This document shows positions 28,719 to 38,069 of a DNA stretch of 50,769 bases, piece by piece. A model generated the notes under the pieces. The model did not search any database and was not told where the DNA came from. It worked only from the letters and a program-made list of their open reading frames with translations. The stretch is from contig JAQURG010000023.1 in NCBI GenBank assembly GCA_028715725.1, positions 1 through 50,769 on the forward strand. The letters are read 5' to 3'. A program made the translations under genes and the position numbers. Origin of the DNA: Methylococcales bacterium (GTDB lineage: Bacteria; Pseudomonadota; Gammaproteobacteria; Methylococcales; Methylomonadaceae). Positions within the stretch are counted from its first letter, which is position 1. Each line of letters opens with the position of its first letter.

Positions 28719-28878
28719 TTCTTACTCCAGTGATATATAAAAACTATCTGATGTTAATAAACAACTACAAATCGATCGGCCTAACTAATCTGAATGTAAT
28801 TATGCCACTTTATCAGCGTTGGTATCTTAGGATGATTTTTATATAATAAAAACGATATAACTAGATAGATATATCTTT

Positions 28879-28918
28879 AAAATTGATAGCCGCAGTAGTT
28901 TTTATTGCGGCCATCAAT
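28879..28918 (-). terminator. Rho-independent terminator of the his operon
   Basis: ATTGATAGCCGCA (28882-28894) pairs with TGCGGCCATCAAT (28906-28918) over 13 bases with one G-U wobble and an 11-base loop. On the minus strand it is followed by TTTT. The stem overlaps the hisE stop codon, placing the end of the his transcript here. Confidence 0.75.
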
Positions 28919-29235
28919 TATTGATTACGTTGTGCTTTTTCATCAAGACCGGACAAGCCGAAACGACGCTGCAATTCCTGCAATACATCATCCGGCCCCA
29001 ATCCCTGGGCAGCCAATAACACCATGCAATGAAACCATAAATCAGCAGTCTCATAAATAATCTGTTTTTTATCGCCATCTTTGGCAGCAATGACCGTTTC
29101 CGTCGCTTCTTCACCTATCTTTTTCAGTATGGCATCCAACCCTTTTGCATAAAGGCTGGCCACATAAGATTTATCGGCTGATTCCAGTTTGCGCTGTTCC
29201 AGAATTTGAGCTAATTGTTGTAATATTTCAGCCAT
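28918..29235 (-). CDS. hisE: Phosphoribosyl-ATP diphosphatase
   Basis: Second step of histidine synthesis: hydrolyses PR-ATP to PR-AMP. The 105 residues show the MazG-like helical pattern with [16 protein letters not shown] and [14 protein letters not shown], which hold the metal-binding acids. It overlaps hisI by eight bases and ends in the operon terminator. HisE and HisI are separate genes here, not fused as in enterics. Confidence 0.96.
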   Translation of the reverse strand: MAEILQQLAQILEQRKLESADKSYVASLYAKGLDAILKKIGEEATETVIAAKDGDKKQIIYETADLWFHCMVLLAAQGLGPDDVLQELQRRFGLSGLDEKAQRNQ

Positions 29236-29623
29236 TTTTTTTATACATGGTTTTGGGATCTTTCAGCACCGGCTCTACAGCTTGCCATTGTCCATCGGCC
29301 AAACGGCGATAAAAGCAGCTTTCACGGCCGGTATGACAGGCAATGCCGCCTTCTTGTTCAATTTTAAGCAAAATGACATCCTCATCACAATCCAGAAATA
29401 AATCAACCACTTTCTGCCTGTGCCCGGACTCTTCACCTTTGCGCCATAATCGTTTACGTGATCTTGACCAGTAAACTGCATAACCTTCTGTGACTGTTAA
29501 ACCTAGGGATTCACGATTCATCCAGGCAAACATCAACATCTTGCCGGTGTCAGCCTGCTGCGCGATAACGGGCACAAGGCCATCTTCATTCCAGCGTATA
29601 TCATCCAGCCACGAAACGCTCAT
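29228..29623 (-). CDS. hisI: Phosphoribosyl-AMP cyclohydrolase
   Basis: Opens the purine ring of PR-AMP in histidine synthesis. The 131 residues have [18 protein letters not shown], the zinc/metal site block [13 protein letters not shown] and [12 protein letters not shown]. Its ATG overlaps the hisF stop in ATGA. Confidence 0.97.
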   Translation of the reverse strand: MSVSWLDDIRWNEDGLVPVIAQQADTGKMLMFAWMNRESLGLTVTEGYAVYWSRSRKRLWRKGEESGHRQKVVDLFLDCDEDVILLKIEQEGGIACHTGRESCFYRRLADGQWQAVEPVLKDPKTMYKKNG

Positions 29624-30393
29624 AAACGCATCTCTATGCCGCGTGACGCCATATGTTCCTTGGCTTGTTGTATCGTATATTCGGCAAAATGAAAAATACT
29701 GGCCGCCAGCACAGCATCCGCTTTGCCTTCAATGACGCCATCCGCCAAATGATCCAGACCCCCTACTCCGCCAGATGCAATGACGGGAACGGTCACGGCT
29801 TCGCTAATGGCACGGGTTAGCGGTAAATCAAAACCTTCCCGTGTGCCGTCTCTGTCCATACTGGTTAACAGAATTTCTCCCGCGCCATAATCGACCATTT
29901 TTTTTGCCCAGCCGATAGCCTCAATGCCTGTCGCTTTGCGTCCACCGTGTGTAAAAATTTCCCAACGGTCGGCTTCGTTAGGTTGGCTGACTTTTTTTGC
30001 ATCCATCGCTACCACAATACATTGCGAACCAAAACGCTGGGCAGCCTCGCGGACAAACTCCGGATTTGACACCGCTGCACTGTTAATACCGACCTTATCC
30101 GCCCCCGCATTAAGCATACGGCGAATGTCATCCAGCGTTCTGATGCCGCCTCCAACCGTCAATGGAATAAACACTTCACTGGCCACCTGTTCAACAACAT
30201 GAACAATCGTGTCACGATTATCATGCGTGGCGGTAATATCCAGAAAAGTAATTTCGTCCGCACCCTCACGATCATAGCGTCTTGCGATTTCTACGGGATC
30301 TCCGGCGTCACGAATATCGACAAATTTAACGCCTTTTACAACGCGGCCATTGTCGACATCAAGACAGGGAATAATACGTTTGGCTAAACTCAT
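29620..30393 (-). CDS. hisF: Imidazole glycerol phosphate synthase subunit HisF
   Basis: TIM-barrel cyclase that, with HisH, forms IGP and AICAR from [22 protein letters not shown] carries the catalytic Asp, and VVAMDAKK the second Asp region. The frame opens at 30402 with a TTG. The ATG at 30393 gives the usual [12 protein letters not shown] start and forms an ATGA overlap with the hisA stop, so it is chosen (257 residues). Confidence 0.97.
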   Translation of the reverse strand: MSLAKRIIPCLDVDNGRVVKGVKFVDIRDAGDPVEIARRYDREGADEITFLDITATHDNRDTIVHVVEQVASEVFIPLTVGGGIRTLDDIRRMLNAGADKVGINSAAVSNPEFVREAAQRFGSQCIVVAMDAKKVSQPNEADRWEIFTHGGRKATGIEAIGWAKKMVDYGAGEILLTSMDRDGTREGFDLPLTRAISEAVTVPVIASGGVGGLDHLADGVIEGKADAVLAASIFHFAEYTIQQAKEHMASRGIEMRL

Positions 30394-31130
30394 GACAGAC
30401 AAAACGATTCTGCTAGTTTTTCGGCTTCGGCAAAATCCAGCGTGCCTTCATAAATAGCGCGCCCGGTAATTGCTCCTATAATGCCTTCATGAGCCATAGA
30501 ACCCAAGGCTTTAATATCATCGATATTGGTAATACCGCCTGATGCAATGACAGGGATTGTAATCGCTCGCGCCAACCGGGCAGTCGCTTCCACGTTCACG
30601 CCCTGCATCATGCCGTCTCTGGAAATATCCGTGTAAATAATGGCTTCCACCCCGTCAGCTTCAAAGTGCCGTGCCAGATCAATCACATCATGTTTGGATA
30701 ATTTCGACCAGCCATCAATGGCGACCTTACCATCCTTCGCATCCAGGCCGACAATGATATGACGCGGATATTCCAAGGCCATATTGCTGACAAAATGTGG
30801 CTCATTAACCGCCTTGGTGCCGATAATTACATATTCCACACCGGCATCCAGATAGGCCTGAATAGTCTCCTCATCGCGAATACCGCCGCCTATCTGCACA
30901 GGAACATGAGGGTAAGCTGCGACAATGGCTTTAATAATATCGGCATTGACCGGTTTCCCGGCAAATGCGCCATCCAGATCGACCAAATGAATTCTTTTTG
31001 CGCCGGCGGCAACCCATTTACCGGCGACCGCCACAGGATCATCAGAAAAGACCGTATTATCGTCCATGCGTCCCTGACGCAAGCGCACGCATTTTCCTTC
31101 TTTCAAATCGATAGCGGGTATTAACAACAT
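30390..31130 (-). CDS. hisA: ProFAR isomerase HisA
   Basis: TIM-barrel isomerase for the fourth step of histidine synthesis. Opens [20 protein letters not shown] with the catalytic Asp; [15 protein letters not shown] holds the second. The open frame extends to 31181, but the ATG at 31130 is the family start. It lies 32 bases after hisH and overlaps hisF by four bases. Confidence 0.97.
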   Translation of the reverse strand: MLLIPAIDLKEGKCVRLRQGRMDDNTVFSDDPVAVAGKWVAAGAKRIHLVDLDGAFAGKPVNADIIKAIVAAYPHVPVQIGGGIRDEETIQAYLDAGVEYVIIGTKAVNEPHFVSNMALEYPRHIIVGLDAKDGKVAIDGWSKLSKHDVIDLARHFEADGVEAIIYTDISRDGMMQGVNVEATARLARAITIPVIASGGITNIDDIKALGSMAHEGIIGAITGRAIYEGTLDFAEAEKLAESFCLS

Positions 31131-31162
31131 AACAATTGAATCCTTAAAAAACTTGTATAGCT

Positions 31163-31804
31163 TTAAACTTGACCATCCCAATGCAAAAAGTTATTCAGCA
31201 GTTGCAAACCGACTGCCTGACTTTTTTCAGGGTGAAATTGTACGGCAAAAATATTATCCTGGGCCAAAGCACAGGAAAAAGCTTCGGGATATTCCGTAGT
31301 CGCCGCTACCACAGACCTGTCATCGGGGATTGCATAATAACTATGCACAAAATAGAAACGACTGTCTTGAGGAATATTGCGCCATAACGGATGAGGCATT
31401 TGCCGCACCTGATTCCAGCCCATGTGCGGAACTTTCAGATGATTGCCATGATGATCCGTTAATGGCTCTGAAAAGTGCACAACATGCCCGGAGATAATAC
31501 CCAGTCCTTGAGTGCTGCCGTTTTCTTCACTATCCGTCAGTAATGCCTGCATGCCTAAGCAGATACCCAGCAGTGGTTTTGTTTTAGCAACTTTCCGGAT
31601 AACAGCGGATAAACCCGATTGATTGAGCGCCTGCATGCAATCTCGGATCGCCCCGACGCCGGGAAATACTACGCGATCGGCTTGCAAAATCACATCGGGA
31701 TCAGCAACGATCTGCACATCTACTTCAGGGGCGGCGTGTTGCAGGGCTTTTGCAATTGAATGCAAATTGCCCATGCCATAATCAATAACGGCGACAGAAG
31801 ACAT
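31163..31804 (-). CDS. hisH: Imidazole glycerol phosphate synthase subunit HisH
   Basis: Glutamine amidotransferase class I that feeds ammonia to HisF. The nucleophile Cys is in [12 protein letters not shown] and the His-Glu pair in [11 protein letters not shown]-terminal [12 protein letters not shown] is standard. 213 residues, in the operon between hisB and hisA. Confidence 0.97.
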   Translation of the reverse strand: MSSVAVIDYGMGNLHSIAKALQHAAPEVDVQIVADPDVILQADRVVFPGVGAIRDCMQALNQSGLSAVIRKVAKTKPLLGICLGMQALLTDSEENGSTQGLGIISGHVVHFSEPLTDHHGNHLKVPHMGWNQVRQMPHPLWRNIPQDSRFYFVHSYYAIPDDRSVVAATTEYPEAFSCALAQDNIFAVQFHPEKSQAVGLQLLNNFLHWDGQV

Positions 31805-31833
31805 AAAACAAATTCAAGTTTAAAAATTCAAGA

Positions 31834-32427
31834 CTAAAGACTGCCTTTGGTGGATGGCATTATACCCGTCATTCGAGTATCGGCGGTAATCGCCATGCGA
31901 ATAGCCCGACCCAGGGCTTTAAAAATGGTTTCGGCGACATGATGCGCATTTGCGCCTTTCAAGCTGTCGATATGCAAAGTCACTCCGGCATGATTGACAA
32001 AGCCTTGAAAAAACTCTCTGAATAAATCCACGTCAAAACTGCCGATCATGGCTTTCGGGTATTTAACATCATAAAACAAGCCGGGGCGGCCGGAAAAATC
32101 AATGACGACTCGTGACAAGGCTTCATCCAGAGGTATATAGGAATGCCCATAACGATAAATGCCTTTTTTATCGCCAATGGCTTTAGCAAATGCCTGACCT
32201 AAAGTAATACCGATATCTTCAACCGTGTGATGGGCGTCGATATGCAAATCGCCTTTGGCGTTAATATCCATATCAATCAAACCATGCCGGGCAATTTGAT
32301 CAAGCATGTGGTCCAGAAATGGCACGCCCGTTACAAACACGGCTTCGCCCGTTCCATCCAGATTGATTTTAATTTTAATTTGGGTTTCGAGCGTATTGCG
32401 CTCGACTTCGGCAGTTCTGTGAGTCAT
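31834..32427 (-). CDS. hisB: Imidazoleglycerol-phosphate dehydratase
   Basis: Manganese enzyme that dehydrates IGP. The 197 residues have the duplicated metal motifs: [23 protein letters not shown] and [12 protein letters not shown]. There is no N-terminal histidinol-phosphatase domain, so it is the monofunctional type rather than the enteric fusion. It is the first visible gene of the his operon; the upstream gap (32428-32493) contains a palindromic repeat. Confidence 0.97.
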   Translation of the reverse strand: MTHRTAEVERNTLETQIKIKINLDGTGEAVFVTGVPFLDHMLDQIARHGLIDMDINAKGDLHIDAHHTVEDIGITLGQAFAKAIGDKKGIYRYGHSYIPLDEALSRVVIDFSGRPGLFYDVKYPKAMIGSFDVDLFREFFQGFVNHAGVTLHIDSLKGANAHHVAETIFKALGRAIRMAITADTRMTGIMPSTKGSL

Positions 32428-32445
32428 GGTTGTTAATTATAATGG

Positions 32446-32468
32446 GTGGGCAATGTTTTTCTGACCAT
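32446..32468. repeat. Palindromic repeat copy 1 (GTGGGCA family)
   Basis: The 23-base string beginning GTGGGCAATG and ending TGACCAT matches the reverse complement of 33440-33462 at 19 of 23 positions. The palindrome is degenerate here (CC to AC). It lies just upstream of hisB, at one edge of the accessory pocket. Confidence 0.5.
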
Positions 32469-32493
32469 TGGCTGATAAAATGTTGGCTATATA

Positions 32494-32922
32494 TTAATCC
32501 GCCAAAAAAGCATCATCTATGAGTTGAGCGAACTCCCAAGGGCAATCGCTTGGAAAAACGTCCAAATCTAATCCGGTTTCTTTGGATGCCCTAATTTTAG
32601 CCTTCTGATAGGCATGTAATAATAGTGCTTGCAATTGAGGTTTTAAACCGGGATTGTCGTTTAATACATCAAAAAACTCAAGACGCTGTTCTTGTATAGT
32701 CAATTGCCAGCTGCGACCGCGCCGGGTAGGCTGATATTGCCATTTTAAAAGATGAACCAGTAATACAGCAAGACAGCTTTCGAGTTCACGCTTTTCGCTT
32801 CTACCCATTGTTTCTATTTCCTCAATTAGGTTGACCACGTCCAACTCATTAAACCGCCCTGCCTTCAGCAATTCGGCTTGTTCACATGTCCAGCTGTAAA
32901 AGTCTTTTTGATAATCAGTCAT
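32494..32922 (-). CDS. DUF29 domain protein
   Basis: 142 residues matching DUF29: YSWTCEQAELLKAGRFNELD near the N terminus, then LIEEIETMGRSEKRELES, and LLVHLLKWQYQPTRRGRSW. Function is unknown; the domain is frequent in cyanobacteria and some gammaproteobacteria, often in several copies. The open frame starts six bases earlier at a TTG; the ATG at 32922 is preferred. It sits alone at the start of an accessory pocket. Confidence 0.85.
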   Translation of the reverse strand: MTDYQKDFYSWTCEQAELLKAGRFNELDVVNLIEEIETMGRSEKRELESCLAVLLVHLLKWQYQPTRRGRSWQLTIQEQRLEFFDVLNDNPGLKPQLQALLLHAYQKAKIRASKETGLDLDVFPSDCPWEFAQLIDDAFLAD

Positions 32923-32977
32923 TATCAAACCTTATTGTATTAGAGTAAGCATAAAACTGGCCGCACTCCAGTTCGTT

Positions 32978-33197
32978 TCATGAAACAATTAACTGATCAT
33001 AACGGTCATGTGGACAAATCCAGAACCACACGAGACCTTCTGATGGCTGACCAGAAAACACTGATCTTTTTCAAGCGCAAAGAAGGATGTCGCGGATTAG
33101 TTCGAAGTAGTTCAAAATTCTTGTCGGCCAAAGCATGAATTTCATCAGGGAGTTGACGATAATGAAACCAAAACTCGGGCGTAGCAAAATGGTTCAA
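32978..33197 (-). pseudogene. Decayed RelE/HigB-like toxin gene
   Basis: The TTG start at 33197 overlaps the antitoxin stop in TTGA. The first 50 residues (EFWFHYRQLP, FELLRTNPRHPSLRLKKI) look like a RelE/HigB-type toxin. After VFWS the usual block is missing. The open frame stops at 33006, but another frame resumes the family C terminus as LVWFWICPHDRYDQLI and stops at 32978. An internal deletion that shifts the frame explains this, so the toxin is probably inactive. Confidence 0.65.
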
Positions 33198-33394
33198 AGT
33201 GGACTTGCGCGGCCAGCGAGAAATTCATCTTCAGCTTGTTTACCAACAGCATCCAGACGACCCGCTAAAATATCAGCCTCAATTTTTTTATCCCACTGAT
33301 CAGCCACAAACTCCTCAAACCATTCTGAGAATTGCATAAGTTCATTGGCAGACAGTTGTGAAACAGCCATTTCAAGCTCTTGAACATTGCTCAT
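33194..33394 (-). CDS. Antitoxin-like small protein
   Basis: 66 residues, acidic, with the pattern LSANELMQFSEWFEEFVADQWDKKIEADILAGRLD, split here as in many orphan antitoxins paired with RelE/HigB-like toxins. It overlaps the decayed toxin by four bases, the normal layout of such modules. With the toxin broken, it may persist as an orphan or be drifting. The family name cannot be fixed by eye. Confidence 0.6.
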   Translation of the reverse strand: MSNVQELEMAVSQLSANELMQFSEWFEEFVADQWDKKIEADILAGRLDAVGKQAEDEFLAGRASPL

Positions 33395-33439
33395 AATCTT
33401 GCTCCTGAAGATAATATCAATATTTTTATAGATAAAACC

Positions 33440-33462
33440 GTGGGCAGAAAAGCGTTGCCCAC
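33440..33462. repeat. Palindromic repeat copy 2 (GTGGGCA family)
   Basis: GTGGGCA at 33440-33446 pairs perfectly with TGCCCAC at 33456-33462 around a nine-base loop. No T tract follows on either side. It abuts the IS110 remnant and matches copy 1 at 32446-32468. Confidence 0.6.
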
Positions 33463-33467
33463 TCTAC

Positions 33468-33686
33468 TTGACTAAAGCAGGCCCGGCTCGTGTTCGCGCT
33501 GTACTCTACATGGCGGCTATCGTTGGTACTCAACATAATCCGCATATCAAAGCGCTATACCAACGCCTGCAAGAACGCGGTAAAACCAAAATGTCTGCCC
33601 TCGGTGCTGCCATGCGTAAGCTGGTTCATTTGTGCTTTGGTGTACTCAAAACACGCCAACCTTATCAGGCTAATTTTGCCATTTAA
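33468..33686 (+). mobile_element. IS110-family transposase C-terminal remnant
   Basis: The plus-strand frame reads TKAGPARVRAVLYMAA, then HNPHIKALYQRLQERGK and MRKLVHLCFGVLKTRQPYQ, which is the C-terminal domain (transposase_20 / IS116-IS110-IS902 type) of IS110 elements. The DEDD catalytic N-terminal part is absent; only about 70 codons remain, and a TTG opens the frame by chance. It marks past insertion in this accessory pocket. Confidence 0.8.
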
Positions 33687-33725
33687 GGTTGACTTTTAAG
33701 ACGGTATCTACAGCTGATTTTTCTT

Positions 33726-34178
33726 TTAGGTTTTGAATTGTTTCGCCATATTTATTGGATTTAATATCAACTTCTCTAATTCATCAATTAAGTTTTCAGG
33801 TATTTTAGTCATTCCGTATGTTTCTCCTTTAAACCATTCATTAAATTCGGGTGAGTCAATCAATACAGGTAAGCCAAAATAGCATCCAATTACTGATTTT
33901 GAATAAGAAACAGTATTTTTGTATTTGTAGCGATCAAGCCAAAGTGCATTACCAGCTTTTTTGAATACTTCAGTAGATATGAACTTATACCCCAACTTAT
34001 AGATTGTCATACCTTTTTCTTTTGAAACTTCAATAACATAAATAGCATTTCCCCGAGCCGCATCTTCAGCCTCTTTTTTCTTGCTTGTGTAAGAATGTGG
34101 TATATTATTAAAATCCTGTATAGCTCTAACTAATGAGCCTCTTTCTTCATAAACATGTTTCACAGCGTAAGCAGTCAC
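33726..34178 (-). CDS. Hypothetical protein paired with VRR-NUC-like nuclease
   Basis: 150 residues, soluble, no family recognised. It starts with GTG at 34178, with GGGGAG upstream, two bases after the nuclease stop, so the two are one operon. Blocks such as IYVIEVSKEKGMTIYKLGYKF suggest an alpha/beta fold reminiscent of small GIY-YIG-like or T5orf172-like domains, where a KIG-type strand follows, but the similarity is too weak to name. AT-rich like its partner. Confidence 0.65.
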   Translation of the reverse strand: MTAYAVKHVYEERGSLVRAIQDFNNIPHSYTSKKKEAEDAARGNAIYVIEVSKEKGMTIYKLGYKFISTEVFKKAGNALWLDRYKYKNTVSYSKSVIGCYFGLPVLIDSPEFNEWFKGETYGMTKIPENLIDELEKLILNPINMAKQFKT

Positions 34179-34180
34179 GA

Positions 34181-34879
34181 TTAACTCCCCTGTCTTTTAG
34201 GTATCATATTATTGAATTTATCTGATTCCCTTACTTTTTCGGCATATAAATCATCAAAAATATTTCCTTTTTTTGGTAGATCATTTTCAATATAAATTTC
34301 CTCGAACTCCTTATTTAGTGATGCAAATATTTCATAATCCCAATTGCTAGGCATTAAATTAATATACCAATTCGCTTGTCTAAAATGGAGTTTGTCAGTC
34401 GGTCCTTTTACCTCAACAAATTTCCATTGGCTACTTGTTTTGTTAACAACCAAAAAGTCTGGAGGACAAAATGATAGAGAGTAATATTTGGGGTAAACCC
34501 CATTCAAAGCCACTGCCTCTCTGCATTGCTCTGACTTATAGATGTATTTTTTATAATCCTCTTGGGGTAAAAATTCTCTTAATAATTTTCCTAATCTTTT
34601 TGAATCTTCAAAAATATCTTCTTTTTCACCTACACCACATGAAGCAAAGTGCTCTAACCGAATGACATCGTAACCTTGTTTTTTATAAAAGTAAGCTGCT
34701 TCTTTTTCATATTTATTCCATGAGCCTGGAAAATATTTCGGAATCTGAATATCTTCAGATAAATTTGATCTTGAAACAATTATCAGATCGCAATTTATCA
34801 TCCCTTGCGTCACCCTTTTTATACATTTAGAGATATTTAAATCATTTCCATTCATTTTACTTAATAAGCGTCTACTCAT
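34181..34879 (-). CDS. VRR-NUC-like PD-(D/E)XK nuclease
   Basis: 232 residues. The C-terminal half has PPDFLVVN (Asp141) followed by FVEVKGPTDKLHFRQANW (Glu156, Lys158), the PD...EVK core of VRR-NUC nucleases with the family's EVKGPxDxL extension. An upstream acidic residue in NKYEKEAAYFYKKQGYDV (Glu58 or Glu60) fits the first helix. The frame opens at 34909, but the ATG at 34879 has AGGGA six bases upstream. AT-rich, next to an unknown 150-residue partner; a defence or mobile-element origin is likely but not shown. Confidence 0.7.
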   Translation of the reverse strand: MSRRLLSKMNGNDLNISKCIKRVTQGMINCDLIIVSRSNLSEDIQIPKYFPGSWNKYEKEAAYFYKKQGYDVIRLEHFASCGVGEKEDIFEDSKRLGKLLREFLPQEDYKKYIYKSEQCREAVALNGVYPKYYSLSFCPPDFLVVNKTSSQWKFVEVKGPTDKLHFRQANWYINLMPSNWDYEIFASLNKEFEEIYIENDLPKKGNIFDDLYAEKVRESDKFNNMIPKRQGS

Positions 34880-35177
34880 ATAATTCCCTAAAAACCAAAA
34901 AGTTATCAACTATAGTCTTTCAGAAATTAATTTTCCAACTTTTCCAGTTAAAGCCCTTTAAAATCATGATCGTTATGCACAAGGTCTGGAAATTATTTAT
35001 CTGAAAGCGTATAGATAATCATAGCTTACCGGATGGCCATTTCTAAATGCCAATAAAACCATGCACACAAGATTTTCTTATAGGGATCACTCCCAAAATA
35101 GGTATGATAGGCGATTGGCACAGACTGGGTTGGAGCGAAAGCGGAAGCCTATCATTCGCGGCTCATCATCTTTTAAT
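34880..35177. other. Gap with a 9-base inverted repeat
   Basis: No gene is supported here. ATGATAGGC at 35104-35112 is the reverse complement of GCCTATCAT at 35147-35155, separated by 34 bases. It could be a remnant of a repeat or insertion end. The AT-rich part next to 34879 probably holds the promoter of the nuclease gene. Confidence 0.4.
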
Positions 35178-35417
35178 CTAAAATAGTCGCTTTGTTAAAT
35201 CATCACGACTGATTAAAAAGTGTTTAGCAACATCATTCAAAATAGCCGAAAACGTCCCCACCTTTAAGGGACCATGTTGTGGAATGGTAATATGATGTTC
35301 ACCATCTTGTTGTGTCGTTAAGCGAATATGACTACCCGTTTGACGACTAATTTCATAACCTAACTCAGCCAATTTATTGGCGAGTTCCAGACCTGAACAA
35401 TTGCGTGGCAACTTCAT
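35178..35417 (-). CDS. hicA: HicA-family toxin
   Basis: mRNA interferase of the HicAB type II module. The 79 residues have the dsRBD-like HicA pattern: LELANKLAELGYEISRQTGSHIRL, with the catalytic His in GSHIRL, then HITIPQHGPLKVGTFSAIL. It overlaps the antitoxin by four bases. The order is antitoxin first, the reverse of classical hicAB but common. Confidence 0.88.
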   Translation of the reverse strand: MKLPRNCSGLELANKLAELGYEISRQTGSHIRLTTQQDGEHHITIPQHGPLKVGTFSAILNDVAKHFLISRDDLTKRLF

Positions 35418-35620
35418 GCGGCTATAACTTCTTCCCTGACAAAATGCAAACGTATTATTTTAGGTTTATTTGAAGGTTCAAAATGACAGTCCACTGCATC
35501 GCGTATTTTTTGGTGCAAATCATTCATATCATCGGCTTCGGTAAATATAGAAGCGTCCAAAGCTCTTGCTATAAAGCCACCTTCTGGCGCATCTTCGATT
35601 AAAAATATAATTTCATTCAC
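35414..35620 (-). CDS. hicB: HicB-family antitoxin (short form)
   Basis: 68 residues with the partial RNase H fold seen in HicB: FLIEDAPEGGFIARALDASIFTEADDMNDLHQKI, split over strand-strand-helix, and a C-terminal strand KPKIIRLHFVREE. No DNA-binding ribbon-helix-helix or HTH tail is present, so autoregulation would need another partner. It precedes hicA. Confidence 0.8.
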   Translation of the reverse strand: MNEIIFLIEDAPEGGFIARALDASIFTEADDMNDLHQKIRDAVDCHFEPSNKPKIIRLHFVREEVIAA

Positions 35621-35672
35621 GCTTCTCTCCTTAATTTATTAAGGGGCAACCACAAGGGATTGCCCCACAATC

Positions 35673-37484
35673 TTAACCCTTAGCCGCTCTCTTGCGTTCA
35701 TTTTCAGTCAACAACTTCTTGCGCAAACGGATAGATTTTGGCGTAACTTCAACCAGCTCATCTTCGCCGATAAATTCCAGTGCCTGTTCCAAAGTCATTT
35801 TTTGAATCGACGTCAAAGTCAGATTTTCATCTGTGCCCGCTGCGCGAATATTGGTTAGCTGTTTGGCTTTAGTGGGGTTTACAACCAGATCATTGGCCCG
35901 TGAATGGATGCCTACCAGCATGCCTTCATAAACCTCGTCGGCATGAACCAGAAATAATTCGCCGCGTTCCTGCAAGGCAAACAGCGCATAGGCCAGAGCT
36001 TTGCCTTGCACCATGGAAACCAGTACGCCTCTTTTACGTACGCCCAGTTCGCCTTTCTTCATGGGGCCGTAATGATCAAAAACATGGTATAACAAACCGG
36101 AACCGGACGTCGCAGTCATGAATTCAGTCTGAAAGCCAATCAGGCCGCGTGACGGCATCATATATTCCAGGCGAATACGGCCTTTGCCGTCGGGAACCAT
36201 GTTAAGTAAATCGCCTTTGCGCTCACCCAGTTTTTCCATGATAGAACCCTGATGGGTTTCTTCGACTTCAATAGTGACCATTTCAAACGGTTCGCATTTT
36301 TCGCCGTCAATTTCCTTGATGATAACTTCCGGCCGGGAAACACCCAGCTCATAGCCTTCGCGGCGCATGGTTTCAATCAATACCGATAAATGCAACTCGC
36401 CACGGCCTGATACCTTGAATTTATCAGGATCAGTGGTGTCTTCCACTTTCAACGCGACATTATGTTGTAATTCTTTTTCCAGGCGGTCACGAATCTGCCG
36501 TGAAGTGAGGAACTTGCCTTCCTTGCCTGCAAATGGTGAATTATTGACCTGGAAAGTCATGGTCACAGTGGGCTCATCAACCGTTAACGGCGTCATAGCT
36601 TCGACAGCGTCAGGATGACAAAGAGTGTCTGATATTTCTAGTTTTTCAACGCCTGTAAAGGCGATAATATCGCCAGCTCGGGCTTCCTGAACTTCAACCC
36701 GATCCAGGCCGTGAAAACCGAAAACTTGCAGCATTCGTCCTCTACGCTCAACTCCTTCCCTGTTAACGATAACCAGCGGCATATTCGGTTTTATCATGCC
36801 GCGCTGAATTCGGCCAACGCCGATGACGCCGACGTAAGTGTTGTAATCCAGGCTGGAAACCTGCATTTTAAAAGGACCGTCCATATCAACTGCTGGAGGG
36901 CTGACTTTTTCGACGATTGTCTCAAACAATGGCGTCATGTCACCTTCGGTTATGGTATGTTCCAGACCGGCATAGCCATTAATAGCCGAGGCATAAACGA
37001 TAGGAAAATCCAGTTGCTCATCGGTTGCGCCGAGGCGATCGAATAAATCGAAGGTCTGATCAACAACCCAGTCAGGACGCGCGCCCGGACGGTCGATTTT
37101 ATTGATGACGACAATCGGTTTTAAACCTAAAGCAAAGGCTTTTTGAGTAACAAAACGGGTTTGCGGCATCGGGCCGTCCACTGCGTCAACAAGCAAGAGA
37201 ACTGAATCAACCATCGATAAAACGCGCTCTACTTCACCGCCAAAGTCGGCATGGCCTGGGGTATCAACAATATTGATATGATAGCCGTTCCAATCGAGAG
37301 CCGTATTTTTAGCCAGAATGGTAATGCCACGCTCTTTTTCAAGATCGTTGGAGTCCATAATCCGCTCGGTTACTTTACTATGCGCCGCGAAAGTTCCAGA
37401 CTGCTGTAGCAACTTATCAACCAGCGTCGTCTTGCCGTGGTCAACGTGAGCAATAATGGCAATGTTTCTTAATTTTTCGATCAC
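35673..37484 (-). CDS. typA: Translational GTPase TypA/BipA
   Basis: Ribosome-associated GTPase linked to 50S assembly, stress and cold adaptation. The 603 residues have G1 [10 protein letters not shown] (residues 12-21), G3 [16 protein letters not shown]4 [12 protein letters not shown], then EF-G-like domains and the BipA C terminus with [22 protein letters not shown]. Start [15 protein letters not shown] is canonical. Last gene of the LysR-methyltransferase-rhodanese-typA run, though a 183-base gap suggests its own promoter. Confidence 0.98.
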   Translation of the reverse strand: MIEKLRNIAIIAHVDHGKTTLVDKLLQQSGTFAAHSKVTERIMDSNDLEKERGITILAKNTALDWNGYHINIVDTPGHADFGGEVERVLSMVDSVLLLVDAVDGPMPQTRFVTQKAFALGLKPIVVINKIDRPGARPDWVVDQTFDLFDRLGATDEQLDFPIVYASAINGYAGLEHTITEGDMTPLFETIVEKVSPPAVDMDGPFKMQVSSLDYNTYVGVIGVGRIQRGMIKPNMPLVIVNREGVERRGRMLQVFGFHGLDRVEVQEARAGDIIAFTGVEKLEISDTLCHPDAVEAMTPLTVDEPTVTMTFQVNNSPFAGKEGKFLTSRQIRDRLEKELQHNVALKVEDTTDPDKFKVSGRGELHLSVLIETMRREGYELGVSRPEVIIKEIDGEKCEPFEMVTIEVEETHQGSIMEKLGERKGDLLNMVPDGKGRIRLEYMMPSRGLIGFQTEFMTATSGSGLLYHVFDHYGPMKKGELGVRKRGVLVSMVQGKALAYALFALQERGELFLVHADEVYEGMLVGIHSRANDLVVNPTKAKQLTNIRAAGTDENLTLTSIQKMTLEQALEFIGEDELVEVTPKSIRLRKKLLTENERKRAAKG

Positions 37485-37667
37485 TTTTTGTGTACTCTAA
37501 GGTTTTTAATAAAATAAGGTGAGTGCATTTAACGCACCCTTTGAAGCATGATGAGATTTATGAATGCCCTGCGGGGGCAGGTTTTAGCGGCAAAGAAATA
37601 ATGGCAACGCCATCTATTATAATTGATTTTGCCGGCAAAACCCGGCTTAATGCGGTATAAGTTAAGA

Positions 37668-38060
37668 TTAACTTTGCACCCAGGGCAAGCCACAGAAGCG
37701 CCAGCCGCCAAGTTTGCCTCGATGATTATTTTGATCCAGAGGCCCTTCAAAACCGTCAATAATATTGATAAGCTTTTGATAGCCCACCTCTTCAAGTGCT
37801 TTTGCCGCATCCAGTGAACGCTGCCCACTTCGGCACAGCAATAAAACCGGTGCATTTCTATCAGGCGCCCGTCTTTTAACTTCATCAATAAAGTTTGAGT
37901 TAACTTGCCAGTCAGGCGCCTCTTTCCAGGCAATATGAACAGCACCTACAGGATGCCCGACGAACGCATGTTCAACCTTTGTGCGTACATCGACCAATAC
38001 GGCATTACTATTCTGCTGCAATAAATCCCATGCCTGTTGAGGCTGTAAATTTTCTATCAT
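37668..38060 (-). CDS. Rhodanese-like sulfurtransferase
   Basis: 130 residues, a single rhodanese domain with the active-site loop CRSGQRS (Cys76) after strand PVLLL. DVRTKVEHAFVGHPVGAVHI and the final GPLDQNNHRGKLGGWR are typical of GlpE-like stand-alone rhodaneses. It probably transfers sulfane sulfur in the cytoplasm. Nine bases separate it from the methyltransferase gene upstream. Confidence 0.88.
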   Translation of the reverse strand: MIENLQPQQAWDLLQQNSNAVLVDVRTKVEHAFVGHPVGAVHIAWKEAPDWQVNSNFIDEVKRRAPDRNAPVLLLCRSGQRSLDAAKALEEVGYQKLINIIDGFEGPLDQNNHRGKLGGWRFCGLPWVQS

Positions 38061-38069
38061 GTTAACCCA

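Noticed and set aside
33468-33686. A small functional protein on the plus strand
   Set aside because: Its sequence is the C-terminal domain of IS110 transposases; the TTG start is chance.
37529-37945. 138-residue minus-strand frame overlapping the rhodanese gene
   Set aside because: It is an out-of-frame shadow of the rhodanese gene with biased composition.
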